Of a DNA stretch of 64,000 nt, positions 61,271 through 64,000 are shown in pieces; the stretch's first letter is position 1; each line of letters begins with the position of its first letter. Below the pieces are notes generated by a model. That model ran no database searches. It had not been told where the DNA came from and saw nothing but the letters and a program-made list of their open reading frames with translations. The stretch is from contig NZ_KI912107.1 in NCBI RefSeq assembly GCF_000517085.1, positions 5,081,980 through 5,145,979 on the forward strand. The letters are read 5' to 3'. Both the position numbers and the translations under genes were made by a program. The DNA comes from Saccharicrinis fermentans DSM 9555 = JCM 21142 (GTDB lineage: Bacteria; Bacteroidota; Bacteroidia; Bacteroidales; Marinilabiliaceae).

Positions 61271-61303
61271 AAAGGGGGTTGTCATTTATAACAACCCCTT
61301 TTT
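61271..61303. terminator. Terminator at the end of the cobalamin locus
   Basis: About 12 pairs (AAAGGGGGTTGT with ACAACCCCTTTT, one G-U) around an 8-nt loop, with TTTTT on the plus strand. A/T flanks also allow use for the convergent minus-strand lipoprotein gene. Confidence 0.85.
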
Positions 61304-61318
61304 AGTAGCACCTATGAA

Positions 61319-62272
61319 TTAATCTAGTTTAGCGTCTTCCAAATGTGACAGCCAAATGTTATTTATTTCAGTATAATCTCCTAATCCTTTCATTACATCA
61401 GTAACCATATAGCCTTCCTTTTCCAGTTTAACTCTCCATGATTGTTCTTCTGCAGGCGCCGTATCATCAATAATACCGTTCATGTCATTGTTGGCATGGT
61501 CGCCGGCAATGGACATCAAAGGAGTGATGGTCACTTTCTGAGAATTCAGGTCCAGTGTTTTTAGTTTAGTGATGATAGCGTCGATGGAGGTGATGCCAGC
61601 TTCAAAGCCTACACCTTCAACCGTTCCAATAAAGAAGTGGGGAGCTAGCTTTTGTAATTCAGCCTCCAATTCTAGGTAGACTTTATCGTTTTCATGTGGA
61701 GTACCATGTCCCATAAAAAGTACTGGTTCGCCGGATACTCTCTGATCAGAGAATTTATCGGCCAAAATGGCTGCAACATCTTTTAAATCTTGGGTAGAAC
61801 TGAGTAATGGTTTGCCAACTGCTATTTCTACACCGGGGTATTTATGCATTGTCTCTTCTACGGCTTCCATCAGTTCGTCATATTCTTCACCCGGGATTAC
61901 ATGTAACGATTGGATACTTATTTTTCGGTAGCCATCTTCTTCAATCATGATCCTCAACCCTTCTTGCGGGGTATCCCTGTCTATGATTTGTCCGTTTAAG
62001 CTTCCTTCCCCGTTACCTTGGCGTAGTTTGTTCAGGATAATATCTGAGGTGTAACCCCAGCGTATCTCTTCTCCTGTAAACTTTTCTTTGGCGGTGACAT
62101 CAATATTTTCGAATGTCTTTTGAGGGGCTTCGTAGCTAGAACCGAAGGTAACCAGCATGATACCGTCTTTGTTTCCTAGTTCAAACTCATTTGAGGAGTT
62201 GTCATCATCGCAAGCAGGCAGTAATACCGCTATTGCAAATAAGATTACAAGTTTTTTTTTAATACTAAACAT
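61319..62272 (-). CDS. CbiK-like chelatase lipoprotein
   Basis: A 317-residue second CbiK homologue, exported as a lipoprotein: signal with lipobox LLPAC (Cys21), followed by an acidic DDDNSSNE linker. The chelatase body starts at GIMLVTFGSSYEAPQKTF and keeps HVIPGEEYDEL, the metal-ligand His189 (LFMGHGTPHEN) and His259 (MSIAGDHANNDM). Compared with the homologue at 46656 it has insertions (GNGEGSLNGQIIDRDT and GIIDDTAPAE). It lies 38 bp downstream of a TonB receptor gene on the same strand, so both are likely one transcript. Role: periplasmic or surface metal insertion, removal, or tetrapyrrole binding; which one is unknown. Confidence 0.88.
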   Translation of the reverse strand: MFSIKKKLVILFAIAVLLPACDDDNSSNEFELGNKDGIMLVTFGSSYEAPQKTFENIDVTAKEKFTGEEIRWGYTSDIILNKLRQGNGEGSLNGQIIDRDTPQEGLRIMIEEDGYRKISIQSLHVIPGEEYDELMEAVEETMHKYPGVEIAVGKPLLSSTQDLKDVAAILADKFSDQRVSGEPVLFMGHGTPHENDKVYLELEAELQKLAPHFFIGTVEGVGFEAGITSIDAIITKLKTLDLNSQKVTITPLMSIAGDHANNDMNGIIDDTAPAEEQSWRVKLEKEGYMVTDVMKGLGDYTEINNIWLSHLEDAKLD

Positions 62273-62310
62273 AGTGTTTGATTTTAATGAATGTTTATTT
62301 TGGTTGATAA

Positions 62311-63999
62311 TTAGTTTGTCTGTTTTTCTTTGGCGAATTGAATTTTAATACCTGCATAAAGTGTTCTTCCAGGATTTAATGTTCCATAATGAGATCCATA
62401 TGGACTATCGTCCACATAGTTGAATATATTATCAATGCCAGAGGTTAATGTGATATCCATATTTTTAAATTGTTTGTATTCGTAATTGGCTGTTAGCTTC
62501 CATAGTTGATAGGGTTTGGCATAGCTTTTTGTCAAATCTTCTTCCAGATAAAATTTTTCTGATTTGTAAACGCCTGATATAAGTAGGTTTAGTTTGTTTT
62601 TTAAGCATTTTTTATTCCAGGATACTTTAAGAGTTGCGCTGTGTTTTGATACGCCATTTAATGGGATGTTCTCTGTCATATTTTTGGCATCCACATAGCT
62701 ATACCCTCCTTGCAGTGAGATGGGATGACTTATTCTGTAGCTGAAATAGTAATCGATGCCCAAGGTTCGTGCATTATCAATATTGTAGCGCATTTTGGTT
62801 TCTTCAATGCCTTGACGGGCATGTTCGTATTCCGTGGGAATAATTTCGAAGTCTATCTTATCGTAGATTCTGTTGTGATATACATTGAATCCGGTTGTGA
62901 TTGTTTTCAATTTAATTTCTGGTGCGTATGATAAATAATGGGAGCGTTGAGGTTTTAATTCTTCATTGCCTAAATAGAGACGTAATGCTCCCATTCGTTC
63001 ACTTTTGTAGTAGTAGTATAGCTCTTTCAGCGTTGGACTTTTGAAACCATATGCGTAATTGACTCTGTGGGTTATTTTTGACTGTTTGTACATGGCTGAA
63101 ACCTTGGGTGTTGCCGAAGTGCCTGTGATATTATGTGATAGTAAACGTAATCCCGCAACCAAGACGGTTTTTTTAGTTAGCTTTATTTCATCCTGACAAT
63201 AAATAGATGCAGTATGGGCTGATACCGTGGGTTTTGTTAATCGGTATTTGGCTTCAAGCTTATCGCTCATCAGTTCAGCACCCATACTTAATTTGTTCTT
63301 TGAGTTCATATGTACAACAGTTTTAAACTGTGCATTTATGATTCTTTGTGCCGAATTTCTAAAACGATCGCCAGGATAATAGGTCACCTTAATTAGATCG
63401 TCATTTGTGATGTATGTCTCATTATATTTGTATGGATATTCGTTGTAATACAAGTAATTTCCATAATCAATATTCAGCTCCATATAGTTTTTGTTTTTTA
63501 ACTTATAGTATACACCCAATGCTGCATTTTGATTGTTGTAATAATAGTTATGCATTCGTCCTTTAAATGGAAAGTAAAGCGTTTTTTCGTACCAAGAAGC
63601 GTGCGTATGTATTTGTAGTTTTTTTGAAAAATGGTAATCAAAATTTTGGGTGATGGTATAACCACGTGATTTGTTTACTGGTTTATCATATGTGCGAACT
63701 AAAAAAGGTAGGTTGTGATTGCTTTCCCAAGATGGATTATATTTCATGTTATTGAGCTGCCAACCATCGATTTGTTGATAGGAGAACGTTGTTTTTGAAG
63801 AAAGTGCTCCTTTGTTGTAGGAGAAGGCGTTGAATTGTTTGAAATCACCATACTCTCCCATTCGCGTGTTGTTAGAGATGGTAGTTTTCTTCTTTTCTTT
63901 TTTTGTAATGATATTGATTACCCCGGCAATGGCATCGGATCCATATAGGGTTGAAGATGCCCCTTTGACAATTTCAATTTGTTCAATATCATCTGTGCT
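62311..63999 (-). CDS. TonB-dependent receptor, N-terminus beyond window end
   Basis: Reading on the minus strand the frame is open to the window edge, so at least 562 residues are visible and the signal, regulatory domain and part of the plug are cut off. The visible part starts in the plug (IEQIEIVKGASSTLYGSDA, then IAGVINIITKK) and continues as a barrel ending GRTLYAGIKIQFAKEKQTN. It is a paralogue of the BtuB-like receptor at 43006: the plug segment YGSDAIAGVINIITKK and the C-terminal YVDDSPYGSHYGT are identical. Followed by a CbiK-like lipoprotein. Corrinoid, cobalt chelate or haem are plausible cargos. Any riboswitch would lie outside the window. Confidence 0.92.
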   Translation of the reverse strand, partial: STDDIEQIEIVKGASSTLYGSDAIAGVINIITKKEKKKTTISNNTRMGEYGDFKQFNAFSYNKGALSSKTTFSYQQIDGWQLNNMKYNPSWESNHNLPFLVRTYDKPVNKSRGYTITQNFDYHFSKKLQIHTHASWYEKTLYFPFKGRMHNYYYNNQNAALGVYYKLKNKNYMELNIDYGNYLYYNEYPYKYNETYITNDDLIKVTYYPGDRFRNSAQRIINAQFKTVVHMNSKNKLSMGAELMSDKLEAKYRLTKPTVSAHTASIYCQDEIKLTKKTVLVAGLRLLSHNITGTSATPKVSAMYKQSKITHRVNYAYGFKSPTLKELYYYYKSERMGALRLYLGNEELKPQRSHYLSYAPEIKLKTITTGFNVYHNRIYDKIDFEIIPTEYEHARQGIEETKMRYNIDNARTLGIDYYFSYRISHPISLQGGYSYVDAKNMTENIPLNGVSKHSATLKVSWNKKCLKNKLNLLISGVYKSEKFYLEEDLTKSYAKPYQLWKLTANYEYKQFKNMDITLTSGIDNIFNYVDDSPYGSHYGTLNPGRTLYAGIKIQFAKEKQTN

Positions 64000-64000
64000 G

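Noticed and set aside
1-64000. tRNA, rRNA, CRISPR arrays, insertion sequences or phage genes
   Set aside because: None recognised by eye on either strand: no clover-leaf-like T-loop motifs in the gaps, no regularly spaced 25-40-bp repeats, no transposase or integrase motifs. Small RNAs could be missed.

Overview
The window looks like a chromosomal segment of a Bacteroidota bacterium, most like the Bacteroidales/Marinilabiliales group; no species can be named from sequence alone. The signs are promoters of the Bacteroidota type (TTG, 17-19 nt, TAnnTTTG) upstream of several genes, family-typical proteins (DUF4296 lipoprotein, Wzi-type outer-membrane protein, YwbE, a carboxypeptidase-regulatory-domain TonB receptor), weak Shine-Dalgarno sequences and rather low GC, lowest in the first 6 kb.

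Region by region. (1) 1-12.5 kb is the end of a surface polysaccharide (O-antigen or capsule) locus: a truncated C5-epimerase-like gene, three glycosyltransferases, an NAD-dependent sugar epimerase, a Wzy-like membrane protein, the complete dTDP-L-rhamnose set rmlA-C-D-B, a Wzi-type outer-membrane protein and a WcaJ-type initiating sugar transferase. A DUF4296 lipoprotein, a shrunken amidohydrolase-like protein and cysQ follow. (2) 15-24.4 kb is housekeeping: pgk, waaA, a B12-dependent ribonucleotide reductase (nrdJ) with a long structured upstream region, gltX, and on the minus strand yceD-rpmF and fabH. (3) 24.5-29.6 kb on the minus strand holds rsgA, a hybrid sensor kinase and a second sensor kinase. 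(4) 29.9-39.1 kb holds an outer-membrane barrel protein, a small membrane protein behind a striking 11-bp tandem repeat, and a MacAB-TolC-like export operon (ATPase, two permeases, adaptor, TolC) followed by a separately promoted second adaptor. (5) 39.2-42.4 kb holds a secreted hypothetical protein, the selenium tRNA-modification pair mnmH-selD, and ywbE. (6) 42.65-61.3 kb is a B12 uptake and synthesis locus headed by a clear cobalamin riboswitch: TonB receptor, PepSY membrane protein, exported CbiK-like chelatase, BtuF-BtuC-BtuD importer, a nitrilase-family enzyme, CobD, CbiB, CobT, CbiA, CbiL and the fusions CbiH-CbiC, CbiE-CbiT and CbiG-CbiF. (7) 61.3-64 kb on the minus strand holds a second exported CbiK-like lipoprotein behind a second TonB receptor that runs off the window end.

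How the genes fit together. The B12 locus pairs outer-membrane and inner-membrane corrinoid import with most of the anaerobic (early-cobalt) corrin pathway and lower-ligand activation. CbiD, CbiJ, the uroporphyrinogen methyltransferase, CbiP, CobU, CobS and the adenosyltransferase are not in the window. The B12-dependent NrdJ at 18 kb is a likely consumer of the cofactor. The most unusual point is that both CbiK-type chelatases carry export signals and both sit with TonB receptors, one also with a PepSY membrane protein. This suggests a periplasmic metal-tetrapyrrole handling module rather than, or in addition to, classical cytosolic cobalt insertion.
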